Notes: generated by a model not told the origin, from the sequence alone. A DNA stretch of 64,000 nt from Yoonia sp. GPGPB17 (GCF_037892195.1 NZ_JATACI010000002.1:1550001-1614000), one strand, 5' to 3'. Counted from the first letter of the stretch, positions 7,992 to 16,856 are shown. A program made the numbers and translations.

Positions 7992-9209
7992 ATGAATAAA
8001 CGCCTTGCCGTCACTTTTATCCTGATCTCGGTCATGCTTGATAGCATGGGGATTGGTTTGATCCTGCCTGTCATGCCCGATTTGATCCAAGAGGTCGAAG
8101 GGCAAGGTATCGGTGCCGCCGCCGTCTGGGGAGGCATTCTGGCAACAACCTTTGCGGCGATGCAGTTTCTGTTCGGACCAACATTGGGCAGCCTTTCTGA
8201 CCGCTACGGGCGCAGGCCCATTCTGATTATTTCGCTCGTCATTATGGCCTTTGACTACGTGCTGATGGCGCTGGCCTATACGATCTGGCTATTGATCATT
8301 GCGCGGATCATCGGCGGGATTACTGCCGCAACCCAATCCACATCTGCGGCCTTCATGGCAGATATATCAGAACCCGAAGAAAAGGCCGCCAATTTCGGCC
8401 TGATTGGTGCGGCCTTTGGCCTTGGATTCGTGCTTGGTCCGATCATCGGAGGCGTGCTTGCCGACTATGGCACGCGTGCACCGTTCTGGGCTGCGGCCTG
8501 CCTTGCCGGGGCAAATGCGGTCCTTGGCTATTTTGTTCTGCCAGAGACTGTCACAGATCGCATCCGCCGCCCTTTCGAATGGCGCCGCGCAAACCCGCTG
8601 GGCGCGTTCAAAAACATCGGGGCGCTGCCAAATGTAAAGCGACTTCTTGCGATCAACTTCGTCCGCACCATCGCCTTTTTTGTCTACCCAGGTGTCTGGG
8701 CCTATTTCGGGGCCGAGCGGTTTGACTGGGGCCCCGGTATGATCGGTCTGTCGCTTGGCCTTTTCGGGATCGGTATTGCCGTTTTTCAAGGTTTGCTGAT
8801 CCGCCCCATCCTCAAGCGGATCGGGGAACGCAAAGCGGTGATCCTGGGAATGTCATTTGATGTACTGGCCTTCGTGGCAATCGGATTTGTGACCAACGGA
8901 TGGGTAGCTTTGGCGCTGACACCACTCACCGCGATGGGGTCGATCGCGGGTCCGGCCCTACAGGGCATTATGTCGCGTACGGCGTCCGACGATCAGCAGG
9001 GCGAACTGCAGGGGACCGTCACCTCAATCAATGCCGTCGCCACTATTGTTGCGCCACTCATGGTGACACAAACGTTCTGGTTTTTTACCTCAGTCAATGC
9101 GCCTTTCTATTTGCCCGGCGCACCCTTCTTGTTGTCGGCCTTGCTGACCATTGGTTGCATTGTTGCTTTCATGCAAACACCAAGACCCAAGCGTGCCCGC
9201 TCGACCTAG
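7992..9209 (+). CDS. MFS efflux transporter, TetA/TCR-type
   Basis: A 405-residue membrane protein with 12 predicted hydrophobic segments. The N-terminus reads FILISVMLDSMGIGLILPVMP, the signature of the TetA-like drug:H+ antiporter family, followed by the loop 2-3 motif GSLSDRYGRRPIL and motif C in helix 5 (GLGFVLGPIIGG). Such proteins export tetracyclines or other small amphiphilic compounds across the inner membrane. It stands alone, with a palindromic operator-like site directly upstream, which suggests substrate-inducible repression. Substrate specificity cannot be deduced; many roseobacter homologues are not known resistance determinants. Confidence 0.85.
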   Translation: MNKRLAVTFILISVMLDSMGIGLILPVMPDLIQEVEGQGIGAAAVWGGILATTFAAMQFLFGPTLGSLSDRYGRRPILIISLVIMAFDYVLMALAYTIWLLIIARIIGGITAATQSTSAAFMADISEPEEKAANFGLIGAAFGLGFVLGPIIGGVLADYGTRAPFWAAACLAGANAVLGYFVLPETVTDRIRRPFEWRRANPLGAFKNIGALPNVKRLLAINFVRTIAFFVYPGVWAYFGAERFDWGPGMIGLSLGLFGIGIAVFQGLLIRPILKRIGERKAVILGMSFDVLAFVAIGFVTNGWVALALTPLTAMGSIAGPALQGIMSRTASDDQQGELQGTVTSINAVATIVAPLMVTQTFWFFTSVNAPFYLPGAPFLLSALLTIGCIVAFMQTPRPKRARST

Positions 9210-9297
9210 GAACGCGACGCGAAACGCCGTTTTCAGACTTGCACCCAAGGCCTGCCCACCGCAGGTTCGCATATGAAATATGAACCAAGGACGCCCC

Positions 9298-10376
9298 ATG
9301 CCCCAGATCAAAGCCGCCGTTTGCCGCGAATTCGGCGCACCGCTGACCATTGAGACTGTAACCCTCGCCGCGCCCAACATGGGCGAAGTCGAGGTAACGC
9401 TGAAAGCCTGCGCCATATGCCATTCCGATATTTCTTACATGGATGGCGCGTGGGGGGCACATTGCCCGCCGTTTATGGGCATGAGGCCGCTGGGCATGTT
9501 AGCGCCATTGGCAATGGTGTGCGCGGTGTAGCCGTTGGCGATCCGGTGGTCGTGACCCTGATCCGCGCCTGCGGCACCTGCCCGTCTTGCGCAGGCGGTA
9601 GCCCCGTCGCCTGCGAAAGCGATATGGCCAGCGGACCGATTTCAGATGCAGCGGGCAATGCGTTGGAGCAGGCAATGAATACCGGCGGCTTTGCGGAGCG
9701 CGTCGTGGTAGATCAAAGCCAGATCGTGAAACTGTCCGATGGGATCGAGATGGAAGCAGCTTCACTGCTGGCTTGCGGTGTTATCACGGGCGTCGGCGCA
9801 GTAGTCAACGCGGCTGGCTTGCGCGCCGGACAGGATGTCGTCGTGATCGGCGCAGGCGGCGTTGGGCTGAACGCGATCCAGGGTGCACGGATTGCGGGGG
9901 CGCGGCGTATCATCGCCGTGGATATGTCCGAGGAAAAGCTGGCCATCGCGAAGGAATTTGGTGCGACAGACGGTGTCCTGGCCACCGAAGACAAACCATG
10001 GCGGCTGGCCAAAAAGGCAATAGGGCGCGGCGCCGATGCGGTGTTTGTGACCGTTGGCGCCATCCCGGCTTATGATACCGCCCCCCAGTATCTGGCCAAC
10101 GGCGGCAAAGTGATCATGGTGGGCATGCCCCATTCCGGCGCAAAATCAAGCTATGAACCTGTGATGCTGGCCGCGACGGGACAGGGCATGGTGGGGTCAA
10201 AAATGGGTGATGTGGTTATCGCGCGGGATATCCCTTGGATGGTTGACTTGTACGAACAAGGGCGGTTGAAGCTGGATGAGTTGATCTCGGGGCGTTGGTC
10301 GCTTGAGCAGATCAACGAGGCGATTGCAGATACCAAGACCGGGTCTGCCAAGCGGAACGTGATCGTCTTTGACTGA
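9298..10376 (+). pseudogene. Zinc-dependent alcohol dehydrogenase (MDR family), frame-broken at a G-run
   Basis: Two overlapping frames together encode one 359-residue medium-chain dehydrogenase. The first (ATG 9298, behind AAGGA) runs KAAVCREFGAPLTIE through CAICHSDISYMDGAWG with the catalytic-zinc Cys, then goes out of frame in the G-run 9452-9457. The second supplies GTLPAVYGHEAAGHV with zinc-ligand His and Glu, the structural-zinc-like region CGTCPSCAGG, and the Rossmann motif VVIGAGGVGLNAIQGA. Adding one G to the run makes the length divisible by 3 and joins AWGGTLPAVYGHE. The enzyme would oxidise alcohols, or S-hydroxymethylglutathione, with NAD. A homopolymer miscall is the likely cause; a recent natural frameshift is possible. 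Confidence 0.85.
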
Positions 10377-10378
10377 CC

Positions 10379-10819
10379 CTAGGCATCCATCGCACCGTCC
10401 CAATCATAAACGACAATACCTTTAGTTTCGCGTGCATCCAATGACCGATAAAGCGCGCGGGCAGGCACGTTGTCTTCTTCGGTTGCCAGCCAGATTCCTT
10501 CGCACCCGCGTGCACGGGCGATGTCACACAGCTTTGCGCACATCTGTTTGCCAATACCTTGTCGCAGATAGTCATCATGTACCCCGACCTCAGCCACAAA
10601 AAATGCGGGTGGTTTATCCGGGTGCAAAAGGATCTGCCCACTTGCCATTCCCACAACGCGGTCGCCATCAAATGCCAAAACCAATTCGTGCAGGGGATCG
10701 TTCAAAAACGCCTCGGCCTGATCCGGCCTGATCGCATTATCAAAGAGCCCGTCTTCGACGGCCAACAGTAAATCCAGATGGTCTGGACCCAGCCTGCGAA
10801 GCGTGATTGTCTCGCCCAT
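10379..10819 (-). CDS. GNAT-family N-acetyltransferase
   Basis: A 146-residue protein; ATG 10819 is preferred because AAGGG lies 7 nt upstream, although an in-frame ATG at 10846 exists. The acetyl-CoA binding core is visible as VAEVGVHDDYLRQGIGKQMC followed by IWLATEEDNVPARALYRSLDARE, the typical motif A/B arrangement. No substrate-specific feature is seen. It is convergent with the alcohol dehydrogenase gene (2-bp gap) and divergent from the enolase-superfamily gene, with only 29 bp for both promoters. Confidence 0.8.
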   Translation of the reverse strand: MGETITLRRLGPDHLDLLLAVEDGLFDNAIRPDQAEAFLNDPLHELVLAFDGDRVVGMASGQILLHPDKPPAFFVAEVGVHDDYLRQGIGKQMCAKLCDIARARGCEGIWLATEEDNVPARALYRSLDARETKGIVVYDWDGAMDA

Positions 10820-10848
10820 AACACTGCCCTTATCGAAAGATTCCACGC

Positions 10849-12078
10849 ATGAAACTCGCCGATCTTGATGTGATTGTCACGGCCCCGCCCGCCCCCGGAT
10901 GGGGTGGGCGCTATTGGATCATTCCTAAAGTGACCACGGACACCGGCGTTGTGGGCTATGGCGAATGCTACGCCTCGTCCATCGGACCCGAGGCGATGAA
11001 AGCGGTTATCAAGGACGTGTTCGCACGCCACATGGCTGGCGAGAATCCTGAAAACGTCGAACTGATGTTCCGGCGCGTCTATTCTTCGGGCTTCACCCAA
11101 CGCCCTGATCTGACCGTTATCGGCGCGTGGTCCGGGCTTGAGATGGCCTGCTGGGATATCCTCGGCAAGGACCGTGACCGCCCCGTGCACGCCCTGATTG
11201 GCGGGCGCATGAACGACCGTATCCGCGCTTACACCTACCTCTACCCGCGTCCATCGCATCCGCTGCCTGACTTTTGGGCCAGCCCGGATATGGCCGCGGA
11301 AGTCGCGCTGGATATGGTCGAAAAGGGCTATACGGCCGTCAAATTCGATCCCGTAAGCCCCTACACCATCCGTGGCGGTCATATGCCGTCGATGCATGAC
11401 ATTTCGTTGTCGGTGGCTTTCTGCAAAGCGATCCGTGATACCGTTGGCGACCGTGCTGATCTGTTGTTCGGAACACACGGCCAATTCAGCACCGGGGGCG
11501 CCATCCGTTTGGGCAAGGCGTTAGAGCCTTACAGCCCACTTTGGTACGAAGAACCAATTCCGCCGGACAACATCAACGAAATGGCAAAGGTTGCGCAGGC
11601 GGTCAGCATTCCCGTCGCAACAGGCGAACGCCTGACAACCAAAGCAGAGTTCGCGCCCGTGCTACGGTCGGGCGCGGCCACGATCTTGCAGCCCGCGCTT
11701 GGTCGCTCTGGCGGGATTTGGGAAACCAAGAAAATCGCGGCGATGGCCGAGGTCTATAACGCGCAGATGGCCCCGCATCTCTATGCTGGTCCGGTGGAAT
11801 GGGCCGCGAACATCCAACTCGCCGCGTCGATCCCCAACATCCTGATGGCCGAAACCATCGAAACACCGTTCCACAATGACCTGATCAAAGGCAGCATCAC
11901 GGTCGAAGACGGATATGTCCCCGTGCCAACGGCCCCCGGCCTTGGGATTGATTTTGACGAAGACCTTGCGCGCGCACATCCCTACACCGACGACGGATTG
12001 CACCTGCAAATGCAAGAAGACCCAATTGGGTATCACGCGGTGAATAGCTTTGCCGGTGGCGCACCTGTGAAGCAATAA
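10849..12078 (+). CDS. Enolase-superfamily (mandelate racemase/muconate lactonizing) sugar-acid dehydratase-like enzyme
   Basis: A 409-residue protein. The capping domain shows VTTDTGVVGYGECYASS; the barrel has KFDPVSPY at the second strand, FGTHGQFST at the third, WYEEPIPPDN (metal Glu), ATGERL (metal Glu) and LQPALGRSGGI, and a catalytic His in APHLYAGPVEWAAN. The His-containing C-terminal strand and GTHGQ segment point to the sugar-acid dehydratase-type part of the superfamily rather than to the hydroxyproline dehydratase branch seen at 528-1631. The substrate is probably an aldonate or related acid, but this cannot be settled from sequence. Neighbours (two GNATs) do not help. Confidence 0.8.
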   Translation: MKLADLDVIVTAPPAPGWGGRYWIIPKVTTDTGVVGYGECYASSIGPEAMKAVIKDVFARHMAGENPENVELMFRRVYSSGFTQRPDLTVIGAWSGLEMACWDILGKDRDRPVHALIGGRMNDRIRAYTYLYPRPSHPLPDFWASPDMAAEVALDMVEKGYTAVKFDPVSPYTIRGGHMPSMHDISLSVAFCKAIRDTVGDRADLLFGTHGQFSTGGAIRLGKALEPYSPLWYEEPIPPDNINEMAKVAQAVSIPVATGERLTTKAEFAPVLRSGAATILQPALGRSGGIWETKKIAAMAEVYNAQMAPHLYAGPVEWAANIQLAASIPNILMAETIETPFHNDLIKGSITVEDGYVPVPTAPGLGIDFDEDLARAHPYTDDGLHLQMQEDPIGYHAVNSFAGGAPVKQ

Positions 12079-12120
12079 TGGTCCGTTGTGTGTGGACCGC
12101 AGATGTGAGCTGGCATTCGG

Positions 12121-12633
12121 ATGCAGCCCAAGTTTGAATTTGTATCTTCGATCCCTGGTCGGGCAGCATTCCAGGTCATGATTAGCGAGTATTGGCACCA
12201 CATGGTCCAGCTATTGGCCGACGCAGGCGCACCAAGCTACGCTGCCGATGATCTAACCGCAGACACGATGGCGCATCTGGATGACATGGCACCCCCTAAG
12301 GGCGGCATACTGTTAGCGACATCGGAGGACGGGGCGTTGCTCGGATGCGGGTTCATCCGAAAAATCCGTCCGGATGCGGCGGAGTTCAAGCGTATGTATG
12401 TGCGCCCCAAGGCGCGTGGCCTCGGCATCGGGCGGCGGCTTTTCGAACTCAGGGTGAAAGAGGCGCAACGCATGGGGTGCAAAACCTTGTACGCAGATAC
12501 CGTCAAAGGCAATACGCCAATGCTATCCATGTACGAGAAGTTTGGGTTCACCTACATTCCCCGCTACCCCGAAAACGCCAACAGCCCGGAGCTGGAGCCT
12601 TATCTGGTCTACCTCAGGCGTGACATCACCTAG
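12121..12633 (+). CDS. GNAT-family N-acetyltransferase
   Basis: A 170-residue protein with the central GNAT fold: LLATSEDGALLGCGFIRKI, then EFKRMYVRPKARGLGIGRRLF (motif A with the Gx-G-x-G/A acetyl-CoA loop) and TLYADTVKGNTPMLSMYEKFGF (motif B). It begins 42 bp after the enolase-superfamily gene on the same strand and may be cotranscribed. The substrate is unknown; the sequence resembles small GNATs that acetylate metabolites or antibiotics. Confidence 0.82.
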   Translation: MQPKFEFVSSIPGRAAFQVMISEYWHHMVQLLADAGAPSYAADDLTADTMAHLDDMAPPKGGILLATSEDGALLGCGFIRKIRPDAAEFKRMYVRPKARGLGIGRRLFELRVKEAQRMGCKTLYADTVKGNTPMLSMYEKFGFTYIPRYPENANSPELEPYLVYLRRDIT

Positions 12634-12715
12634 ATCAGTCAGCAAACACCCCGAACCGCATCTTTCCCACCTGGGAACCAAACCCCTTTTCAAGTGAACG
12701 CCCCTCACCTATCAT

Positions 12716-12728
12716 TGAACTTCGTTCA
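12716..12728. promoter_or_regulatory. Operator-like palindrome upstream of the tetR gene
   Basis: TGAAC-TTC-GTTCA, 5-bp perfect arms with a 3-bp spacer, 16 bp before the TetR start codon. The same arms recur twice in front of pspA (13345-13363 and 13406-13418), so this is the likely autoregulatory site of the TetR protein. Confidence 0.65.
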
Positions 12729-12744
12729 TTGAGGTGAGGATCAG

Positions 12745-13345
12745 ATGGCCACGAAAACCGAACTCCGGCGACAGGAACTGCGCGACAAGCTGATCGTGAT
12801 TGCCGAACGGACCATTGCCCAAAAAGGTCTGGGCGCATTGCGTGCGCGTGATCTGGCGGGCGAAGCTTAGCTGCGCCGTTGGGGCCATCTACAATGTCTT
12901 CGGCGATCTGACTGATCTGGCACTGGCGGTGAACGCACGTACCTTCCATCGCCTTGGCGCTGACGTGGCCGAGGCATTGGCAGACGCCCCAGAAGACCCT
13001 GTCGAACAGCTGGTTGTGATGGCGCAGGCCTATCACCGGTTTGCGGCTGAAAATCATCTGAGCTGGCGCGCGCTCTTTGACGTGGAACGCGCGCCCGGTG
13101 AAGCCGCACCAGATTGGTACTTGCAGGAAATGGGCCAGCTGTTTGTCTATATCTCTGATCCGTTGGCGGTGATTTTCCCTGATCGGGACGCAGAAGACCT
13201 GGCACTTTTGACCCGTGCGCTCTTTTCTTCGGTACATGGCATTGTGCTTTTGGGGCTGGATGAGGCGAGCGCCGGTGTCTCGTCCGAGAATATCGACCGG
13301 ATGATTGCCCTTGTTTTAAAGCAATTCGCGGGCAATCCAAAATAA
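12745..13345 (+). pseudogene. TetR-family transcriptional regulator, frame-broken at GCTTAGC
   Basis: The N-terminal helix-turn-helix frame begins at ATG 12745 behind GAGG and runs to ALRARDLAGEA, then hits TAG inside GCTTAGC (12865-12871). The next frame continues with CAVGAIYNVFGDLTDLALAVN, the second half of a TetR DNA-binding domain, and a 140-residue ligand-binding domain. Reading GCCGGC in place of GCTTAGC gives LAGEAGCAVGAIYNVF, the family-typical junction, and a 199-residue protein. It should be the repressor of itself and of the downstream pspA-yiaA genes, since TGAAC-N3-GTTCA palindromes flank both. If the break is real in the cell, the psp-like genes would be constitutive. Confidence 0.85.
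12865..12871. repeat. GCTTAGC at a frame break (tetR)
   Basis: Seven-base variant of the GCTTAAGC element. It contains the premature TAG of tetR. Replacing it by the 6-base GCCGGC removes one base and restores the frame. Confidence 0.6.
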
Positions 13346-13363
13346 TTTGAACAATGTTCAAAT
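13345..13363. promoter_or_regulatory. Operator-like palindrome 1 upstream of pspA
   Basis: ATTTGAAC-AAT-GTTCAAAT, a perfect 8+3+8 palindrome that begins in the last base of the tetR stop codon and ends 6 bp before the putative -35 box of pspA. It has the same TGAAC/GTTCA core as the site in front of tetR. Confidence 0.7.
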
Positions 13364-13369
13364 TTTTTC

Positions 13370-13398
13370 TTGCAATATGAAATCGCATTCGCTATCTC
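13370..13398 (+). promoter_or_regulatory. Putative sigma-70-type promoter of pspA
   Basis: TTGCAA (13370-13375) and TATCTC (13393-13398) separated by 17 bp. One operator palindrome lies just upstream of the -35 and another just downstream of the -10, an arrangement suited to repression by the TetR protein. No -24/-12 sigma-54 signature was seen here. Confidence 0.45.
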
Positions 13399-13405
13399 TA
13401 ATTAA

Positions 13406-13418
13406 TGAACAATGTTCA
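13406..13418. promoter_or_regulatory. Operator-like palindrome 2 upstream of pspA
   Basis: TGAAC-AAT-GTTCA, the core of palindrome 1 with the same AAT spacer, 7 bp after the -10 box and 26 bp before the pspA ATG, where a bound repressor would block RNA polymerase. Confidence 0.7.
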
Positions 13419-13444
13419 CGCACTGAAATGAAACGGAGACAACG

Positions 13445-14125
13445 ATGTTCAAGACACTTGCCACACTGATCAACGGTCAGAATGCGCGCGCCGAAGACCG
13501 CGTGCGGGATGCCTTTGCAATCGAGTTGATCGACCAGAAAATTCGCGAAAGCGAGAAAAGCCTGCGCGCGGCCAAAGCCACGCTTGCCAGCCTGATCCAG
13601 CGTCAGCGGTCCGAGGAAAAGCAACATGCCGCCCTCAAGACCCGCATCAGCGACCTGACGAAACGCGCCAAAGAGGCGCTGGACAATGATCGCGAAGACA
13701 TGGCCGCCGAGGCCGCCCGCGCCATCGCCAATATGGAAAACGAGCTGACAGTGCGCACCGAGACCCTTGATCGGTTGGACCAAAAGGTCATCCGTCTGCG
13801 CACGTCCATCGAAAGCGGTCACCGCCGGATCATCGACCTTAAACAAGGTGCCATTCAGGCCCGTGCCGTGCGCCGTGAACAGAACATTCAGGTGCAAATG
13901 GTCAAAACCGGCGTGCAAAACGGCAGTGTCGAAGAGGCCGAGGAACTGATCTCACGCGTGTTGGGCAAAGATGACCCCTTCGAGCGGACCGAAATTCTGG
14001 CCGAGATTAACAGCGATCTGGACGGCGACAGCCTGACCGATCGCATGGCCGACGCAGGCTTTGGCAATGCCACACGCGCAACAGCTGATGATGTGCTGGC
14101 CCGCCTGCAATCAAACAAAAAGTAA
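13445..14125 (+). CDS. pspA: PspA/IM30 family envelope-stress protein
   Basis: A 226-residue, almost wholly helical protein. It starts MFKTLATLINGQNARAEDRV like other PspA/Vipp1 proteins and continues as a long coiled coil rich in Glu, Lys, Arg and Ala (about residues 25-145), followed by a shorter C-terminal helical region with SVEEAEELISRVLGKDDPFE. PspA-type proteins assemble on the cytoplasmic face of damaged membranes and preserve the proton gradient. In enterobacteria the system is controlled by sigma-54 and PspF; here no PspF or sigma-54 site is visible, and a TetR protein with matching operators appears to replace them. GGAG precedes the ATG and yiaA follows after 36 bp. Confidence 0.92.
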   Translation: MFKTLATLINGQNARAEDRVRDAFAIELIDQKIRESEKSLRAAKATLASLIQRQRSEEKQHAALKTRISDLTKRAKEALDNDREDMAAEAARAIANMENELTVRTETLDRLDQKVIRLRTSIESGHRRIIDLKQGAIQARAVRREQNIQVQMVKTGVQNGSVEEAEELISRVLGKDDPFERTEILAEINSDLDGDSLTDRMADAGFGNATRATADDVLARLQSNKK

Positions 14126-14161
14126 CCCAATAGAACCACCAATTCCCGAAAGGAAAATCCA

Positions 14162-14440
14162 ATGTTTAACAATAAATCCGACAACGGCCTGATCATGTTC
14201 GTCAACCTGCTGGGTGTGGGTGTCGCCTACGGTATGCTTGGTATCTCGCTCTGGCTGTCCACCGATGTGCCGCTTTCGACCAAAGGGTTCTGGGCCATCT
14301 CGGTCATGATGCTGACGCTGTCGCTGGTGAACTTCGTCAAGTACCGCTTCGATGAGCGTATGTCAGAAGACCGCATCCAGCGCCTTGAGGCCGCAAAGAA
14401 CGAAAAACTGCTTGAGGATTATGTCGGCGAACCCCTCTGA
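14162..14440 (+). CDS. YiaA/YiaB-type two-helix inner-membrane protein
   Basis: A 92-residue protein with two membrane helices: about residues 9-31 (IMFVNLLGVGVAYGMLGISLW) and 41-60 (KGFWAISVMMLTLSLVNFVK), followed by a charged cytoplasmic tail with RMSEDRIQRLEAAK. This is the YiaAB two-helix arrangement. It is 36 bp downstream of pspA behind an AGGAA ribosome site, and a strong terminator follows, so pspA and this gene form the whole transcript. A membrane partner or anchor for PspA is a reasonable inference. Confidence 0.8.
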   Translation: MFNNKSDNGLIMFVNLLGVGVAYGMLGISLWLSTDVPLSTKGFWAISVMMLTLSLVNFVKYRFDERMSEDRIQRLEAAKNEKLLEDYVGEPL

Positions 14441-14455
14441 TCACCTGACATAATG

Positions 14456-14491
14456 GCCCCGCCCCCTTGTCCCCGGGGGTGGGGCTTTTTT
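14456..14491 (+). terminator. Rho-independent terminator after pspA-yiaA
   Basis: An 11-bp GC stem (GCCCCGCCCCC pairing with GGGGGTGGGGC, one G-T pair), loop TTGTCCCC, then six T. It separates the stress cassette from the phospholipid genes. Confidence 0.85.
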
Positions 14492-14528
14492 CTTTTCAAA
14501 CGCCCCTCCCTTCGCCAAAGTCGGTGCT

Positions 14529-15170
14529 ATGAAATTCTTACGTCAGTTTGCCGCCCGGATCGTTGGGCAATCCATCCGTATCTTTGCCCGCGCCATCACC
14601 GCCGTGCGGGCCGACTGGAAAGGGATCGAACCGGTTCCGCGTCAGCGCGTCTACTTCGCCAACCACACCAGCAACGCCGATATGCCAATGATCTGGTCGG
14701 TCCTGCCGCCATCAATGCGGCGCACGGTGCGCCCGGTTGCTGCGGCCGATTACTGGCTGAAGAACAAACTGCGCGCCTTCGTCGGCCCAGAAGTCTTCAA
14801 CTGCGTCCTTGTTGATCGCCGCCCCGAAGTCAAAGACAAGCCAATGGACAAGATCATCGCTGCCCTCGACGAAGGATCCTCGCTAATCATCTTCCCCGAA
14901 GGCAACCGCAACATGACAGACGACCCGCTGCTGCCGTTCAAGGCGGGCCTTTACAATATGGGCGTCGCGCGGCCTGATGTTGATCTGGTCCCCACTTGGG
15001 TCGCCAACCTGACCGAGATCATGCCCAAGGGCGAAATCATCCCCCTGCCCCTGATTTGTACTGTCACTTTTGGCGAACCGATCCATGTAAAGGAAGGCGA
15101 AAGCAAGGATGACTTCCTGAAACGCGCCTCGGACGCCCTGCTGGCCCAGCGCCCCGAGGTGCGGCCATGA
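14529..15170 (+). CDS. 1-acyl-glycerol-3-phosphate acyltransferase-like (PlsC family)
   Basis: A 213-residue acyltransferase. The catalytic HX4D box is in YFANHTSNAD (His46, Asp51) and the glycerol-phosphate binding motif is IIFPEGNRN. It lacks a long N-terminal membrane anchor but has amphipathic helices at residues 1-25. It should transfer an acyl chain to lysophosphatidic acid, or a related lysolipid, at the inner membrane. The next gene is a CDP-diglyceride synthase whose ATG overlaps this stop codon (ATGA), so the two act in successive steps of phospholipid synthesis. Confidence 0.87.
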   Translation: MKFLRQFAARIVGQSIRIFARAITAVRADWKGIEPVPRQRVYFANHTSNADMPMIWSVLPPSMRRTVRPVAAADYWLKNKLRAFVGPEVFNCVLVDRRPEVKDKPMDKIIAALDEGSSLIIFPEGNRNMTDDPLLPFKAGLYNMGVARPDVDLVPTWVANLTEIMPKGEIIPLPLICTVTFGEPIHVKEGESKDDFLKRASDALLAQRPEVRP

Positions 15171-16110
15171 CCGACACGATGACCGATATCCTGCTGTTGG
15201 CCGTCGGCAGTTTCGGGATTCTGATTGCCCTGACCTTCTTGGGTGAAGTCCTGCGTGCACGCGAAGAACCAGGCTTCGTGAACCCGGTTCTCGATACCTA
15301 TATGACCCGTGTGCAAAGCTGGTGGGGCATGGTCGCCTTCGTAGGCTTTGCTTTATTGATGGGCCGGATCGGGGTGATGGTCCTGTTTGCTTTCGCGTCT
15401 TTCGCCGCCTTGCGCGAATTCCTGACGCTGACCGCCAAAGCACAGGCCGATCACCTGGCGCTTGCTCTTGGGTTCTTTGTGGTCCTGCCGTTACAGTATG
15501 TCTTTATCGGGCTTGGATGGGACGGGCTTTATGCGATTTTCATCCCGGTCTACGCCTTCCTGCTACTGCCCATCGTCTCGGCCCTGCGTGGCAACCCCGA
15601 CCGCTTCCTCATGCGGGTGGCCGAAACACAATGGGCACTGATGATCGCAGTATTCTGCGTCAGCCATGTGCTTAAGCCTTGATGAACCTTGATATTGCGG
15701 GATACGGCGACCGGTCGCTGCTGCTGGTCGCTTTCCTGGTCATGGTCGTACAATTCGGCGACCTGCTGGAGTATTTCTTTGGCCGACGCATTGGTAAGAC
15801 CAAAATAGCACCCGGCCTGTCGCCCAAAACATGGGAAGGGATGCTGTGCGGCGTTGGCTCAGCGATGATTATCGGCGCGCTGTTAAACTGGATCACCCCA
15901 TTCGGAATGATCGGCGCGATGGCGATGGCAGGCACCGCATCCTTAGTTGGCATGTTTGGCAGTCTGGTGGTTGCCTCGATCAAACGCGATCGCGGCGTGA
16001 AAGACTGGTCGCACCTGATCCCCGGTCAGGGCGGCTTTGTTGATCAACTCGACAGTGTGATCTTCGCAGCACCAATCTTTTATCACCTGTCCAAGTATTT
16101 CTACACCTGA
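15167..16110 (+). pseudogene. Phosphatidate cytidylyltransferase (CdsA-like), frame-broken at GCTTAAGC
   Basis: Two abutting frames make one CDP-diglyceride synthase of 313 residues. The first (171 codons) contributes hydrophobic segments from DILLLAVGSFGILIALTFL up to VFCVSHV. The second resumes with LMNLDIAGYGDRSLLLVAFLV, then VVQFGDLLEYFFGRRIGKTKIAPGLSPKTWEG in pieces, and ends with the family signature KRDRGVKDWSHLIPGQGGFVDQLDS. The break lies on GCTTAAGC (15670-15677); GCCGGC there gives SHVPALMNLDI in one frame. As written, a TGATG overlap could still let the halves be translated as two coupled polypeptides. It forms CDP-diacylglycerol from phosphatidate and CTP at the inner membrane. 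Confidence 0.85.
15670..15677. repeat. GCTTAAGC palindrome at a frame break (cdsA-like)
   Basis: One of four copies seen in the window. Replacement by GCCGGC (two bases shorter) fuses both halves of the CdsA-like gene. Confidence 0.65.
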
Positions 16111-16856
16111 CCACGGCCAATAAACTGCGGCAGTTTGGACAGGTTCTTGGCAACCAACGTGCCAACACCCCCGACCCGGTGCCGCCGGATTGCACGATAA
16201 TCCTCGCGGCTTTTGCGGATCAGATGCGCGAAAGATCGGTTGCTGACACCGCCCATTTTCATGCGCACCATGACCTTTGGGATATAGCCCAGCCGGACCT
16301 GTCCCGCAGTCAGAAACCGCAACATCGCCTCATAGTCACCCGCTATGCGATAGCTGGTGTCATACAACCCCGAACGTGCAAAGACCGCGCGCCGCAGATA
16401 CAGCGTCGGATGCGGCGGCATCCAGCCGCGTTTGAGATGGGCGACAGAGTAGGGGCCAGCTTGCCAGCGACGAATAATCCGGGAAGGATCGTCCCGGGCC
16501 ACATATTGTAGGTCTCCATAAACACCGTCGATGGCGGTGTCCTGCAACGCCTCTGCTACCCAAGCCAACACATCTGGATCAGCCAGGGTATCATCGGCAT
16601 GCAGCAGGCCAATCACATCACCCGATGCGCGCTGGATACCTTTATTGATCGCGTCGTAGATCCCGCTGTCGGGGGTGGATTGTAACACCATCTGCGGATG
16701 CCCATCTGCGCTCAGATAGTCTTGTGTACCATCGGTCGAGCCACCATCCTGCACCACATGTTCAATGTCACCGTAAGTTTGCGCGGTCAGGCTTTCTATC
16801 ATGGCAGGCAGTGTCTTGCGGCCATTCATCACCGCTGTCACAACTGAAATCTTCAT
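16101..16856 (-). CDS. Family 2 glycosyltransferase
   Basis: A 251-residue cytosolic GT-A enzyme beginning MKISVVTAVMNGRKTLPAMIESL, with the nucleotide-sugar region VVQDGGSTDGTQDYL, the metal-binding GLLHADDTLADPD and a later HPTLYLRRAVFARSG. This subtype is common in exopolysaccharide loci and adds a single sugar to the lipid-linked repeat unit. Its 3' end overlaps the convergent cdsA-like gene by 10 bp, and its start overlaps the stop of the preceding glycosyltransferase gene (ATGA), marking the last gene of the minus-strand polysaccharide operon. Confidence 0.88.
   Translation of the reverse strand: MKISVVTAVMNGRKTLPAMIESLTAQTYGDIEHVVQDGGSTDGTQDYLSADGHPQMVLQSTPDSGIYDAINKGIQRASGDVIGLLHADDTLADPDVLAWVAEALQDTAIDGVYGDLQYVARDDPSRIIRRWQAGPYSVAHLKRGWMPPHPTLYLRRAVFARSGLYDTSYRIAGDYEAMLRFLTAGQVRLGYIPKVMVRMKMGGVSNRSFAHLIRKSREDYRAIRRHRVGGVGTLVAKNLSKLPQFIGRGQV

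Noticed and set aside
15682..16110. Second half of the cdsA-like gene as a separate, translationally coupled gene (TGATG overlap)
   Set aside because: Possible in principle, but the halves correspond to one continuous family protein and the break coincides with GCTTAAGC, so a split caused by sequence change is more likely.
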